Shown one piece after another: positions 11,796-24,255 of a stretch of DNA of 64,000 bases (positions are counted from its first letter, which is position 1; each line of letters begins with the position of its first letter). Under the pieces are notes generated by a model. The model was given only the letters and a program-made list of their open reading frames with translations, searched no databases and had not been told where the DNA came from. Made by a program: the position numbers and the translations under genes. The DNA comes from Portulaca oleracea (lineage: Eukaryota > Streptophyta > Magnoliopsida > Caryophyllales > Portulacaceae): the NCBI GenBank assembly GCA_029582165.1, contig CM055877.1, positions 6,377,855 through 6,441,854 on the forward strand, given 5' to 3'.

Positions 11796-12344
11796 ACTAG
11801 TCAAATTTGAATTTGAATGTAATTAAGTATATACGCTGTTGAATCATACAATTATATATACAATGTAATTGAGTATTTGCGCTATCGAATTACATAGTAA
11901 TACCATCGAAGATGATAATATGATTTATCAATTTAAATAACTAAAATGTGATCAATTATCAACTCAATATTAATTAATGTAGAACTATTTTAACCTAAAA
12001 TTTAAATTAATGTTTGAGGATCTAATAATATTACCATTTTTTAACACACTCTCTTAGACAGTATTGTCTGAATTTAAAGTGTGGATATTGAAAAATTCAC
12101 TTTAATTTTAAGCAAATTTTTTAGTTGACTTTTCAAATGTAGTTCTCATCATACAGTATTTTGAAACGACATGTGAATCTTGAGAGCAAAATCTGAACGC
12201 AAATCAACAAACACCGAGACAATGATTGTGATGAGTACCTTGGAGTTAGGAGCACGACACATGAACATATACCCTACGAAAATACGAAATGTCTAATCAC
12301 TTCATGAATTCGATTTTCATTGGTAAACTTTAAAAAACTATTTA

Positions 12345-12775
12345 TATTATAAAGAATTTTGGATGATAATATACTAAATTTTTGGGGTATTAGATAATAA
12401 TATACTGATTTTTTTAGACTCTAATACACTGAATTTTGAGGGTGTTGGATAATAATGCACCTAGAACAATATCGGTGGTGATTAACTTAGTGAACGTCCT
12501 ACTTTGAAGTGTCGTTTTTTGGGATTTTTTTCAGGAATTTTTTTTGTCGTATAAGAAATTATACATAAGTAGAATGACTAATATATTTTTTCTGGAAAAA
12601 AGGAAAAAACACTTCAAAGTAGAATTGCCGCCAAGTCAACCGAATTGTTCCATGTGCATTATCATTCAATACCCTCAAAGTTCAGTGTATTAGAGTTAGA
12701 AAAAAAAGTTCAGTGCATTATTATCCAATACCCCCAAAAGTCCAATGTATTATCGTCTAATAATCCTATTATAAA
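12345..12775. mobile_element. Foldback element with repeated subterminal motifs
   Basis: The left half (CACTGAATTTTGAGGGTGTT, AATAATGCAC, CCTACTTTGAAGTGTCG) is repeated in inverse in the right half (ACACTTCAAAGTAG, GTGCATTAT, CCCTCAAAGTTCAGTG). Two or more diverged copies of the motif lie in each arm. A related single arm occurs at about 54895-54970. Ends approximate; no coding. Confidence 0.6.
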
Positions 12776-12841
12776 TTACTCAAAATTATATAACTTTTTC
12801 AAAGTTTTGGACGTTTTTTCACCAACCAATATTTATCAAGT

Positions 12842-13175
12842 TGGGTTTAGGTTAGGTTAGTTAAGTTAGGATAAGTTAAATTGGATAGGATAGGAAATGA
12901 TAGGATAGGATAAGTTTGAGTTAAATTAGTTGTTGGATGGAAATATTTTATTAATAAAATTTAAATATTTTGGGGAAAATAAATGGAAAAAAGATGTAGG
13001 TGTTGAAAAAGTGAATTGATTTGAGATTAAAATAATATTATTTGAATTTCTTTTTTATTTAAAAAGTTATTTTTGGCTTTTGTATTTTTTAGTGAGTTGA
13101 GTTAGGTTAGTTCAAGTAATTAAAGATAAGTTAATTTAGGTTGGGTTAGTTAGCTTTAACCAAACTAAAGAACAA
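12842..13175. mobile_element. MITE of the GGTTAGGTTAG family, left end unclear
   Basis: Rich in GTTAGG words. The right end reads ACTAAAGAACAAGGCC followed by TAA. Resembles the element at 52682-53034 and probably the one at 47573-47733. Confidence 0.55.
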
Positions 13176-13320
13176 GGCCTAAATCTACCATAAAAAAAGA
13201 AAGCACTCGTAATTTTGATTGATTGGATTGTTTATTGCACATTTATTTATTTTTACTTCGGGTAAATTTGACCCGCTCACAATGTCCTTATATCAAGCTG
13301 GTAATCATCAGTAAGCTTTA

Positions 13321-13626
13321 GAGCATTAACAATAGAGTGAAAAGATAGTGGAAAAATAGTGGGAGTATCCCACGTGAGAGTGGAATAACAATAGATGTAA
13401 GACTCTCTCTCCTCTTTTTTTTCCTCTCTTTCTCTCTCCTCTTTCTCTCTCTTCTTCTCCCTTCCCTTCCTATCTCTCTCCTCCCTTTTCCCTCCCATGT
13501 CACAGCTCACACTCCACGCCTATCATGGAAACAAGGCTGTGACATTTTCTTCTCTTTCCAATCTAACCACTCACAAAGTGACAACTCAGCTTTTCACTCT
13601 CTATTTCCATGCTGCTGGGAGTGCTC
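13321..13626. mobile_element. Tourist-like MITE (GAGCA family)
   Basis: GAGCATTAACAATAG at the left and GGGAGTGCTC at the right are imperfect inverses, flanked by TTA (13318-13320, 13627-13629). A CT-rich tract (13405-13500) yields spurious Arg/Glu-rich frames on the minus strand. Confidence 0.75.
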
Positions 13627-13629
13627 TTA

Positions 13630-13970
13630 TAAGCTGAAGATGGAAGGTACCAAGTTGTCCATACTTAATAACAAGCATGACCTAGCAACCCTACAATTTC
13701 ACCTCTTCGATGGGTTGTCTATATGCTATAGTATTAACGTTTCTATATGGATTTTTTAAAAAATAAATTTAACCTCATAATAATTTTCATATTCACCCTT
13801 TAAGTTCAAAGCACTCTTGAGTGGAAAGCACATTTATATGAATAAGCATATAATAAGAATTAGAAAAAGTGAAAAATTATATTCACACTTTAAGTTGAAA
13901 ACACGTTTACATGAATGAGCATATATTAAAATATAATATCATTCTTAAACGGTGGATCATCATTCATATT
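13630..13970. other. Spacer, nothing recognised
   Basis: AT-rich; a short diverged direct repeat (TTCACACTTTAAGTT / TTCACCCTTTAAGTT with an ACATTTATATGAATAAGC-like block) occurs at 13786-13840 and 13880-13920. Confidence 0.4.
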
Positions 13971-13975
13971 TGTAG

Positions 13976-14156
13976 TCCCTGTTCTTTGGATTTGCAACTC
14001 TTTCCAATCCAATCCAAATCTTACATAATTCCCCAAAAAAATATCATCTCTAAAAACATAATTCCCCAAAAAAACATCATAAATTATCTTATCCAAACCA
14101 ATTCAATCCAATCCAATACATCCGTACCTCATTTTATTTAATTCAAAGAACAAGGA
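13976..14156. mobile_element. MITE of the CCTGTTCTTTGGATT family
   Basis: The left end is CCCTGTTCTTTGGATTTG and the right end is ATTCAAAGAACAAGG. The interior carries CCAATCCAATCC and two AATTCCCCAAAAAAA blocks. Same family as 26377-26551 and 28820-28983. Confidence 0.75.
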
Positions 14157-14761
14157 ATTTTTACTTAAATTGATATTTACATACAATTTGTTCAAAATTT
14201 ATTTCAAGACAATCGAATTTTCATAAATAATGTTAAAGTATAAAACCATCCTAGAATTTCAACCATTAACTTTAAACTTTTGATTGAGATAGTTCCATGC
14301 GTGAATATAAACGTTACAATTGAGGATTATCCATTAGAATAATAATCTAAAACTAAATATCTTAATATTCTGAGATATTCCAGCAGGTAAAATGTTATAC
14401 CCACAATAGTGCTCATAAAATTTATACATTCTATATTTCTATGCAACTGATAGTGTACTTAGATTAAGTGGCGGATGTCAACCTTTTAATTAAGGGTGGC
14501 CAATACACTGTTATTTTATATGATAAACTTAAAATCCATAATTTTTATTTCAAATTATAATAACTTATTAATTTTTTTTGAGTTAACGGTGGCCGTGGCC
14601 ACCGTCGCCGTGGCCTGAGATCCGCCACTTCTTAGATTGCCAGATGCTACTTATCGAATAAATTTAGGAGTAATATGGTAGGGTTGGACCATTCTATATA
14701 AAAGCCTTGGTTGATGCTAATTAACAACTATATATATTGTCATCTTCTTTCTATTTTTTTT

Positions 14762-14975
14762 CCTTTTTTTTGATTATAATAAGTTAAAAGCTTAAAGGTT
14801 CACAAAATACAGAAAATAGCATTACAAAACAGTGAACAATCCACTTCAAAAAACACAGCAACAAAACTGCATAAGCAATACTACAAAGATTTACAAGCTC
14901 ATTACAATAATAAAACGAATCTTTTTTTTCTATTTTTAATAGAAAAACTATTATGGTCATCTTCAAATCCAACAA
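14762..14975 (-). mobile_element. 3' end of a poly(A)-tailed retroposon
   Basis: On the minus strand it ends CTTTTAACTTATTATAATC followed by an A-run (14762-14773 on plus). The last 40 or so bases closely resemble the 3' end at 53269-53320. This is the structure of a LINE 3' UTR copied by target-primed reverse transcription. No coding part could be tied to it. Confidence 0.55.
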
Positions 14976-15249
14976 GGAGGACCAACAAAATTAAATAAAC
15001 AAACAAAAAAAATTAAATAATCAACTGTGGGGAGAATTTATGTGGTGGGGACTTGCAAAAAACAGCTAATATGTACTCTCTTGTTCTCTGCCAAAAATTT
15101 CAAAAACTTTGGTAGTTAGAAATTTAAAGTGAGAATGGAGTCAATGCAGATTGCAGAAGCATACATTAAGGATGCATGTCTCACTTTCACTTAATAATAT
15201 ATGAAGAGTACGTAAGAAAATCTTGAGTTTGCTTTTGTTCCCAAATTAT

Positions 15250-16640
15250 TATTATTTTTTTCGATGGAAAACTGCATAAATTATTCAAATGAAGCCTGTA
15301 AATCGGCTAAGACCAGATCACAGATAATATCTGGGCCCCCTTCGCTCCACTCCCTACGACCAAGTTCATAAGGTTGTAGGTGGGCGAAGAAATGAGCAAC
15401 TTTGTTTCCTGTTCTACGAACATGAAAAAAATACAACAATCAAAATACTTAGCTAATAACAAAATTTCAGAAACTAGGAGACCGAGCTCACAGCTGCCAC
15501 AGCCTTGTCCATAGCTTGCTCACAGCTATATTCGAACTAGATGAGGGGTTCTCTTGATGTTTCCACTCTCTCAAAGCTCTATAGGCAGACTTTACAGTAA
15601 GCTCCCCGCTTGAATCATAATGCCACATGATTCCATCTCTTGGCCATGAAGAAAATAACGGGATAGATTTGATGATCTCGGCCTCCGGTTTGAGAAAGAT
15701 GTGGTCAATCATGTCTTCCCTCCATTTCCCCATTTCACGGTCTATAAGATCTCCCACTCTTAAAAGTTGCACCTCCAGCTTCTTAGGAGTGATCACCCTA
15801 ATTAAAAGTAGAAGGCCTCGGGATCCAAGATGAATCCCAAATGTTGAGGGAGAAACCGTCACCCACTAGCCACCGAGACCCTTTCTTTGCAATCCATAGG
15901 ACCCGACTTAAGCTTTTCCATGTGTAGCTGCCCGATATATTTGGGTTTGCGTCCAATATACCCACATTCGGAAAATATTTAGCCTTAAGAATTCTAAAAA
16001 CTAGGGACCTTGGGTTTCGCATAAGACGCCACACCTGGCGCGCTAACAAAGTGTCATTAAAGTTTGCAAGATCTCTGAATCCTAAACCACCCATGCTTTT
16101 CGCCAGGCAAAGCTTGTGCTTATTAACCCAGTGTATCCTCCGCGAGCCCTCCTTCACTCCCCACCAGTACCGGTTAATAGCCGCTTGGATGTTGTCACAA
16201 AAGGATGGAGGAAGTTTGAAGATACTCATCGCGTATGTGGGTATCGCCTGGGCCACTGCCTTTACTAGGATCTCCCTACCCGCCCACGATAAGTTCTTCC
16301 CCATCCAACCTTGCACTCTTTTTACCACCTTGTCTCTAATTCCCGCAAAAGCTCTTTTCTTCGAGTGACTCACATATGTCGGCAACCCTAAATATTTATC
16401 ATGGGCTAGAACCTCCTTCATGTCAAGGGTGATCAAAATTTCATCTCGGCGGCTTCTGGGCACTCCTTTGCTGAACGCCACACTCGACTTGTGGTAGTTA
16501 ACCTTTTGTCTCGAGGCTTCCTCGTAACGTTATAGGATCTCTTTGATACATCGTGCCTGTTCAGCAGTTGCTTTCGCAAAGCAAATAGAATCATCAGCAC
16601 AAAGGACATAATATTCCTCATAATAATCTCCACCTTAGAA
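15250..16640 (-). pseudogene. L1-type LINE ORF2 remnant (RT thumb to RNase H)
   Basis: Minus strand, from right to left. First comes an RT active-site relic VLCADDSICF (about 16585-16615). Next is a long open stretch with KYLGLPTYV, WAGREILVKAVAQAIPTYAM, RRIHWVNKHKLC and GGLGFRDLANFN (16481 to about 15850). After a frameshift comes the pre-zinc-finger segment with LTVKSAYRALREWK (15862-15488). Finally there is an RNase H tail: RTGNKVAHFFAHLQPYELG then DIICDLVLADLQASFE and a stop (about 15430-15280). The zinc-binding segment and most of RNase H are deleted between about 15488 and 15434. The 3' end is an A-rich tail at about 15250-15262. The endonuclease and most of the RT are missing, so it is 5'-truncated and dead. 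Confidence 0.85.
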
Positions 16641-16978
16641 TAACATTGAGAAAAGCTCGAAAGCTTATTCCAAAACTGCTTGAAAGGTCACGCTATGAGT
16701 TGTGCAAATTTACTCTCCACCATCTTGAATTCGATAAACTTCTCGACATCAAAGAACAGAAGTTATCTTGTTACCATCTAATACAAACCCTAGCTCCATG
16801 AATTTGTACCACTAGGGATCTTATATCACACGAAAATATAGGATATATGCTTCAGAGTATCGAAAATGATAATGTAAGAACAATAATGGAGAGACCATAT
16901 TTAATATGGAAAACTCAAACCAAGAATAATCATGTGCGACATGACCATAATGAAATCCACTATATAAGGGAGAATACA
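16641..16978. other. Spacer before the copia element
   Basis: No recognisable gene. The sequence continues on the far side of the element after 19331, so it is the pre-insertion target locus. Confidence 0.4.
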
Positions 16979-16983
16979 ACAAG

Positions 16984-17752
16984 TGTTAGAGAAAATAGCA
17001 AGGTAACAGCGGAAGCGAAATAAATTGAAATGACGGAAGTTACGACAAATTTAGGAATAAAAAATAAGTGATAAAAGAACACAAGGTTTACGTGGGAAAC
17101 CGAAGAATTCGGAGAAAAACCCACAGACGGCGACAACTAGAAAAATAATCCACTATAAGAAATGAGGAGTACAAACCCGATCACTATCACAGGGTGTGAT
17201 GCGTTCAACAACAGAGGAGACTACAATATAAATCTCTCTCACTCTCTCTCATTATCTCTCGGGATACACTGGGAAAATATTAGTGAAACAAATTTTCTCT
17301 TAATATTTTCTCCCTCTCTGACTCTCTATCACTCAATCGTTTTCCGTCTGCCGTTGATCGACGTCGCCGTGAATTAGGTTGAGAAAACTGAACCCTATCT
17401 ATAGGGTGGCTAAGAGAAGAAAATTAGGTTAAACATCAATTAACCTACGGCCCACACGTTAAATCACGCCGCCGAACGAGGCCTTGCTGTGGCGCTGGTA
17501 GCGCCAAAAAAAGGAGAGGGTAGCGCCTGGTGTAGGTAGACGCTAGTGGGGGCGCTAAGACGCTGGTAGCGTCGAACTCCGTAACATAGACGCTGGTAGC
17601 GTCTGTACGACGCTGGTGGCGTCCTTCAAGACATCTTCTCTGTGTGGGGTGCTGTTAGTGTCTTTTCTGACGCTGGTGGTGCCTCTCATATTTGCCGATT
17701 CTTCTCTCGTTCTGGACCCCATCGAGGATCCAATGGGCCACAAAACCCAAAA
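16984..17752 (-). repeat. 3' LTR of the non-autonomous copia element
   Basis: 769 bp. On plus it starts TGTTAGAGAAAATAGC and ends CACAAAACCCAAAA, where the other LTR has CCAACA. That terminal change alters the TG end on the coding strand. Contains four clear hairpin motifs (see 17491-17623). Confidence 0.85.
17491..17623. repeat. Cluster of GACGCTGGTAGCGTC hairpin motifs in the LTR
   Basis: Four near-identical 15-bp inverted repeats with 6-bp arms and a GGT loop: 17491-17505 (GGCGCTGGTAGCGCC), 17559-17573, 17589-17603 and 17609-17623 (GGTGG variant in the loop and arm). A diverged copy follows at 17669-17683. The matching region of the other LTR (19065-19200) holds eroded versions. Confidence 0.85.
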
Positions 17753-18558
17753 AACTCCACCTTGGACCATGATCCAAGTCATCGGTCCAGATAAACATCT
17801 CGACTGTCGCCATCAACACGCCCTTCCGTAGGGCGTAACCCCACAGGGTTCTCAAGCGATAAACATCATATAGTGCTGTTTGGATGCCTGTTTAATTAAG
17901 ACCATCTGTGCTATCGAACTCATCAAGATTTGAGACCGCCTCAGCAGTTCTCGTTGTTGTAGACCGCTGTAGGGTGTATAGGATGCCTGTCCTGGTTTCC
18001 TTCATCCGAACCATGGAACCCCTGCATATTTTTAGGACACTATCTTCTGTTTTTACCTGCAATTGTTAACCTCAACACAGTTTGCGGTACCAGTTTTGAT
18101 GCGGTTATCCATACTACCCTGCTTCTGGTCTCTCAGCTTTCTCCAACAGTCACTCTCTGCATGACCTTCTTGTGCATCCATTCTTCAGTATACCGTGCCG
18201 ATCTTCTTATCTCCCTCTTGGGATGATCTCTTATCATGCTCGGTTCTTCCTCCACCTGAGGAACTTCAGTTTCGATCTCAGGCTCATCAACCTGAGTTGT
18301 TTCAGGAGCATTATTAGCAGCTTATTCCTAACTGTAGGTTCTAGTGGCTCCACTTGAGCCTCAACCTGCTCCACCTCCAACTCAACTCTTCCTGCGTGTT
18401 CATCACTCATTGTTTCATCAGTCTTCGTGTAGGGATACTCAATTACATCCTTTACCCCGTGCTGAATCAGGACCGCCTTCATCTGCGCTCTCCTTGTTCC
18501 ACCGATTTTTGGAATTTCACACAACATGAAGCCATCTCCACCTTGCTCTGATACCGCT

Positions 18559-19326
18559 TGTTAGAGAAAATAGCAAGGTAACAGCGGAAGTGAAATAAAT
18601 TGAGATGACGGAAATTACGACAAAATTTAGGAACTAAAAATAAGCGACAAAAAACACAAGGTTTACGTAGAAAATCAAAGAACTCGGAGAAAAAACCACG
18701 GACGACGACTGCCAGAAAAATAATCCACTATAAGGAGGAGTACCACCCGATCGCTATCACAGGGTGTGATGCGATCAACAACAGAGGAGATTACAATATA
18801 AATCTCTCTCACACTCTCTCACTGTCTCTCGGGATACACTGGGAAAATATATATTGATGAAACAAATTCTCTCTCAATATTTTCTCCCTCTCTGACTCTC
18901 TGTCACTCAATCATTTGCCGTTTTCCGTTGATCGACGTCGTCGTGAATTAGGTGGAGAAAACTTAACCCTATTTATAAGATCACTAGGAGAAGAAAATTA
19001 GATTAAACATCAATTAACCTACGGGCCACAAGTTAAATCGCGCTGCCGAACGAGGCCTTGCTGGGGCACTGGTAGCGCCAAAAAAGGATAGGGTAGCGCC
19101 TGGTGTAGGTAGACGCTAGTGGGGGCACTAAGACGCTGGTAGCACCGAGACTCTATAACATATACGCTGGCAGCGTCCGTACGACGCTAGTGGCGTCCTT
19201 CAAGACATCTTCTCTGTGTGGGGTGCTGCTAGCATCGTTTCTAACGCTGGTGGTGCCTCTCATATTTGTCGATTCTTCTCTCGTTCTGGATCCCACTGAG
19301 GATCCAATGGACCACAAAATCCAACA
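18559..19326 (-). repeat. 5' LTR of the non-autonomous copia element
   Basis: 768 bp, starts TGTTAGAG and ends ATCCAACA on plus. Diverged from its partner by many scattered substitutions and small indels, so the insertion is not recent. Confidence 0.85.
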
Positions 19327-19331
19327 ACAAG

Positions 19332-21230
19332 TAATCTCATCCCCACATGAAATCAATAGGAGAGAAAAGACATATTGTAGATAAGTTATTTGAGTAGATT
19401 CAATCTCTCAAAAGTCTCACATCAAAAACTCTCAACCCAAACATGCACTTAACAGTGGAATAGACTACCCCCAACGGTCTACACATGCCAACAGGTATAT
19501 GTTACGCTCCACATACTTCCTTCCTGAAGTAGGTTTAAGAGGATCTCACCTCAATCGCACTTCAGAAGGTGAATAAAGCCTTCTATTTATAGAGAAAAAC
19601 CTCTTCTAACTTACTTTAGCCACCATTTTAATTTTTTTTTTGAACAATAGCCACCATTTTAATTAAATTTACTGAATCTAATACAATTAGAACACCTAAA
19701 ATAATGAGAAAATCTTAATAATTTTTTCAATACAATTAAGAAATAAACTGGGACACAATATTCCTAACAATTGTGATTAGAACTCAACTAATCTTGAATA
19801 GGAAAAGAAAAGTTACAATCATAAGGAATATAGCTTTCTTTTGGTAAGCTAGCTAAGAGCAAATCTAATAGCAATCCAAACTTTTAGAATGTAGGTGGGA
19901 GTCCATATTTTTCACATCATCCATCATTTATACTTTTTGGAACTTCATTCCATTTATTCTACAATAATATATATGGACTCAATCCTACTTTTTCACTTTA
20001 AAATATTTTTTTTTTAAAAAATATATCATACTACTATTTTCAAAGACGACAATTAATAAGAAACGGATGATGTACTTGATAAACTTGTAAATATAGGTTT
20101 CTTAAATATATTAGAGGTTGCTTTTCTTTCTACTACACTTATAAAAGCTCAGCTATCCTATTTTCTAGGTAGGTTGAGTCATTTGATCCAAAAACATTAC
20201 GAATTAATACGTGTTTTCCGGGGCCTAACCTCTCTTTTGTACTGACATTAAGCACATGTAAAGTTGGAGGGTAAGTAGGTGACATTAAGAAACTTACTAA
20301 AAATTACCCTACCTAAAAAACATAACATTTAATATATAAAATGAAAATTACCAAAAATTATCGAAATTTACCAAAAACTTATCAAAAGTAATACTTATGA
20401 TAACTACTATTTAGAACTTTATAAACTTTAGAAGAGGGATGTAATTTAATTGTAAGACAACTCTAGGTAGACTAGGTTCAATGTAAAATAGGACAACTAG
20501 TGCTTAGGCTCTCACCGAATTAAATATATCGAGAGTACATGCAACGTCACCTTACCGTTACTTTCACATAGAGATTACTACTTTATAATTGAACTCATAA
20601 ATCCAAGTAATGGTGCCATATATTATTTAATGTTCAGATTTCCAATTGTTTAGGACATCATTCAAATATTTATTATTTTTTTGTGACTTTCCATTCATGT
20701 ATGATTTGGTTAACTAAAGTACATTTTTGAAAGAATATTAATAAAGCTAAAATTTATGTTAGGTGTTTAATTTAATTTTTTTCATATTATCATAAAAGGA
20801 TAGTCCACTGTATAAATGAAAGTGACCTCACAAATAGATGTGTAGGGGAGAGTTCCACCACAAAGGTGTAATATTTTTATATTACCATAACAAGCAATAA
20901 ATCTCATCTTTCTAAAACTCATCCATAAAATGGTGATGTTTAAGCTAGGTTTTTTTGCGAGGTTATTATTTCTTAATAAAAATGTCCCACATGCCGTATT
21001 ATTGCTCATACTTTTCCTTACATTACTCGTAATTTGTATTCATTTTCCTATATTTGTCAAAAAAAATTAATACAAACAAGTGGACTCCACATCTAATATG
21101 CAGATCATACATATTTCGATTTTTAGGAACAATTATTAGCTTAAACTTGCATCACATCAAAATATAGAAATTTTAGGAGAATTTAACAAAAGTTATTATC
21201 TCTTAGTTCCCTCTTAAATCCCCCATTATA
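19332..21230. other. Spacer without recognisable genes
   Basis: The first 290 bp continue the locus interrupted by the copia element. The rest is AT-rich, with a possible MITE end near 20038 (CAAAGACGACAATTAATAAG). No frame shows a recognisable product. Confidence 0.4.
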
Positions 21231-21234
21231 TATG

Positions 21235-21427
21235 CTCGAATTTAACTATAGTCCAACATGACGGGTATGGTGAAATTGTGGTGGGTTATTAGTATGTGGG
21301 GTAGGTGAGGAGAGAGGATGTTAAAAGTAGAGGAGAAAGGTGAGGGGAGAGAAAAGTAATGATTTACGATAAAACATATAGTAGGCTGTGGCATCGCAGT
21401 TTGCCAACCGCAGAAAAGAACAGGGCC
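21235..21427. mobile_element. Tourist-like MITE, one end degraded
   Basis: The right end CCAACCGCAGAAAAGAACAGGGCC is the inverse of the GGCCCTGTTCTTTTCTGCGG terminus and is followed by TAA. The interior has GGTGGG words. The left end is uncertain. Confidence 0.6.
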
Positions 21428-21792
21428 TAAACCCTAGAAATTACTTCCACTTCATTCATGTGCATACATATAACATTACATGTTTGTTGTTTTTTGGATG
21501 ATTTACATTCCATTCCAACAAGGAACCAGATGGTTTTCTGTTAGATGCCTTTAGTTTATAAAAGACTTGACACTAATATACATAACCTTCCTCAATCTCA
21601 AAAAATATTCTACCTTAACATTACATGCATTGTACTTACAAAAGGAGAATTTATGGTTACAAGATACAACAATTTTTATAAGACAAAACTAGTAATATAT
21701 TAGTCCTTGTTAACAATAGTGGATTCAGAAAATCTTGTTTATGAGGTTTCTTAGGAGTTTTGATCATTGAATAGCGTGCTTTGTAGTATATA

Positions 21793-22345
21793 TACTCCCT
21801 CCGTTCCATATTAATTGACATATTTCACAATTTCTCACATACCTAGGTTGTAATTAAAAAAACTACTACCTCTGTCCTTGATTAATTGTCTCAAAAACTA
21901 CTTTCACAAAACCAAAAAATATAGGGAATAGAGCAAAAGATTTATACATTGCCAAAAATGTCCTTGAAAATACCCTTGAAAAAATGTAAAAAGTGCATTT
22001 ATTAGGGATAAAATGGGTATTATAGTTATTAGAAATACAAAAGTTAGGTAATTAGACAAATAAGAAGGGATAGATAAATTAGTTAATTGGACAAATAAAT
22101 AGGGACGGAGGTAGTACCTAAACAATTAAATAGCCCCATTCTCCAAGGCTTTTTTTAGCATACCAAGATATGGGTAGTGAGAGAATGTGAGGAGAAGTAA
22201 CTTTATTAAATGAAAAAAATAAAGAATTTAACATAATTAATAAAACTAAAATAATTAAATAAAGTATTGGAAAATGAAAAGTGACAATTATTTTGGAACA
22301 AAAAAAATTAGTTAAAGTGTCAATTAATATGAAACGGAGGGAGTA
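21793..22345. mobile_element. Stowaway MITE (outer) interrupted by a second Stowaway
   Basis: TACTCCCTCCGTTCCATATT at the left is matched by AATATGAAACGGAGGGAGTA at the right. A younger element (21864-22116) sits inside it. Confidence 0.85.
21864..22116. mobile_element. Inner Stowaway MITE
   Basis: TACTACCTCTGTCCTTGATT at the left and AATAGGGACGGAGGTAGTA at the right; about 253 bp, wholly within the outer element. Confidence 0.85.
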
Positions 22346-22616
22346 ATTGTTTTCACCCTTTTTTTTTAAAAAAAAGGTGATATAACAAATTGATAATAAA
22401 CTATGTTTGCTATGTAACAAGTTAACTAATTCAACCGTCCAGTATAATGCCATAACAAATGTTTTTTTTATGTCTTTTTCTGTTGATAAGGTAAGATTAG
22501 GTGGAAAGTTATAATTATATATAGTACTACTTGGTAAAATATTGTAAGCGTAATTAAAAATATAAAAACACTTTAGATAACTTTTGATCCGAACAAGGAA
22601 AAATTAAATAAATTTA

Positions 22617-22853
22617 GACCCTGTTCTTTTATGTGACTGGTTGGTTTTTGGTTGCGGTTCCATACTGCACCATAATGTTTCATCTTTCACCACAACCCAC
22701 CACAATCTACTTTTTCAATTTTAATTTATCTTTTTATTAAAAGTTAAATTTTTCTCAACCCACCATAATCCACCACAACTTTTCACAACCCACCACAATC
22801 CACCACATTTCTTCTCCACCGCACCGCAATCAACCGTATAAAAGAACGGAGCC
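22617..22853. mobile_element. Tourist-like MITE
   Basis: GACCCTGTTCTTTTATGTG at the left, CCGTATAAAAGAACGGAGCC at the right, flanked by TTA (22614-22616, 22854-22856). CCACCACAA words inside. Confidence 0.85.
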
Positions 22854-23256
22854 TTAGGTTGAATAAGATTAATCAGTAAATTAATTATAAAGAAGGAAAT
22901 AATATGATACATAAGTGTTCCTTCTTTGGTGCCTTTCCTTAAGTATATTTTTATTTTGTATATGTAAAAATATAAATGGTTTCTCTACATGAAAAATGAA
23001 AAGGTTATTATTTCTCCATCATAAATATACTTGTATTAGTTTTATAGATGACGTGCAATAAATAAAGTAAAAGACTAGAAATTAGGGAAAACTATACGAA
23101 GAAAAATGGAAATGAAATAAGCAAGCGAGGCTGTTAAATATGGTATGTAGTATATCAAAAGATGATCATATCTAGTTTAGCTAGGCTACTTTGAAAGGAA
23201 AGGAGTAAAAGTTGCATGCACTCGATAACCCTAATTGAAAATCATACCCTAACAAG

Positions 23257-24096
23257 TAGACATGTCAATTTGGGCGGGCAGATCGATTCTAGGTCAGGTG
23301 TATATTGAAGTCGGATAAATATGGGTTGAGTGTATATCGGGTCCGGGTAAATACGGGTCAGGTATATTGGGCTCGAATAAAAACAGGTCGGGTATATTCC
23401 GGTTTGGGTTGGTTTTACAGGTCGTGACCACCCTTTTTCTTAGTCACTAATAACTAATAAAATTGATTGTAATTAGCCGAAGGTAACTGCGTAATGTATC
23501 ATTTCATTCCAAGTTCCAACACTGCGATATATCAACGAGACATATATATTGGTAATGTCGGTGATCCCACAAGATAGATCATTGCTTTTTAGAACTTGAA
23601 TAGTTTCACTGAACGACCTCCAACTATCCCACCAATGCCTTATCCACCATATCTCCTTAAAATCTCATTTTCATGAGTAGATATATCCATAGCGGTCTTG
23701 ATACTGCTTTTAGTTATTGAACATAAGTCGATTATTCAATCGTTTAGCTTTGTCTACCCCTTTTTGTTGATAAAAATATTTTACCTTGTTACCACTCTCT
23801 AACTCAATATTATAAAGAAGAATAAAGGCAAATGAGTTTGTATTGTTTCTAATATGATATATTTTAGTAGATAAAAACTATAATTATGAGTGAAAAGGTA
23901 CAAAAAATGGACAGTTGTAACAGTAAGAAAAAAAAGTATATTAAATGTACAGTTTTTATTAATTTGAAAAACGGGTTGGGCGGTTTCAGATCGGGTTGGA
24001 CCCGCTAAATTTTCAATTTTTCGAGTTTGGTTAATTTGATTGAGAATCGTGTTCAAAGCCAAAAAAATCGAGAAGGGTCAATTTCTATCATGTCTA
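23257..24096. mobile_element. Foldback element with GGGTCGGGT-type subterminal repeats
   Basis: Starts TAGACATGTCAATTTGGGCG and ends GGGTCAATTTCTATCATGTC plus TA, an imperfect inverse. Repeated GGGTCGGGT-like words lie near the left end and their inverse-complement context near the right. The first 290 bp resemble those of 54507-55386. No clean target duplication. Confidence 0.6.
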
Positions 24097-24255
24097 GATA
24101 CACGCAAGTGCTCAGCAAAAGATGAAACCTTACAAAAATTATGATTTCTTTTTCTTTTTTACATCCCTTTCAAAATGCTTCATAGCTTAGTTTGGTCCCT
24201 AATAACTAGAACACTAAAATTGATGTTTTTTTTGTTGGATGATGATTCTTTGTAT

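Larger units (their letters stand above)
16984..19326 (-). mobile_element. Complete non-autonomous Ty1/copia-type LTR element
   Basis: Two direct LTRs (16984-17752 and 18559-19326) enclose an 806-bp interior. The element lies on the minus strand. The primer binding site (TGGTATCAGAGC-type, here read as GCTCTGATACC on plus, about 18545-18555) adjoins the right LTR, and a purine-rich tract (AAGGTGGAG on minus, about 17755-17763) adjoins the left LTR. The exact 5-bp duplication ACAAG flanks it (16979-16983, 19327-19331). The interior keeps only a gag-like start on the minus strand (about 18234-18527, with RRAQMKAVLIQHGVKDVIE). No protease, integrase, RT or RNase H is present, so movement would need proteins from an autonomous relative. 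Confidence 0.9.

Noticed and set aside
13277..13510. Arg/Glu-rich frames on the minus strand
   Set aside because: They translate a CT-rich simple-sequence tract inside a MITE.
17491..17623. CRISPR-like array of short palindromic repeats
   Set aside because: Irregular spacing, no unique spacers of constant size, and the repeats lie in an LTR of a plant retroelement.
17555..19384. Similar short frames (MASFKTSSLCGVLL type) at two places
   Set aside because: They are the two LTRs of the copia element; the signal-peptide-like start is fortuitous.
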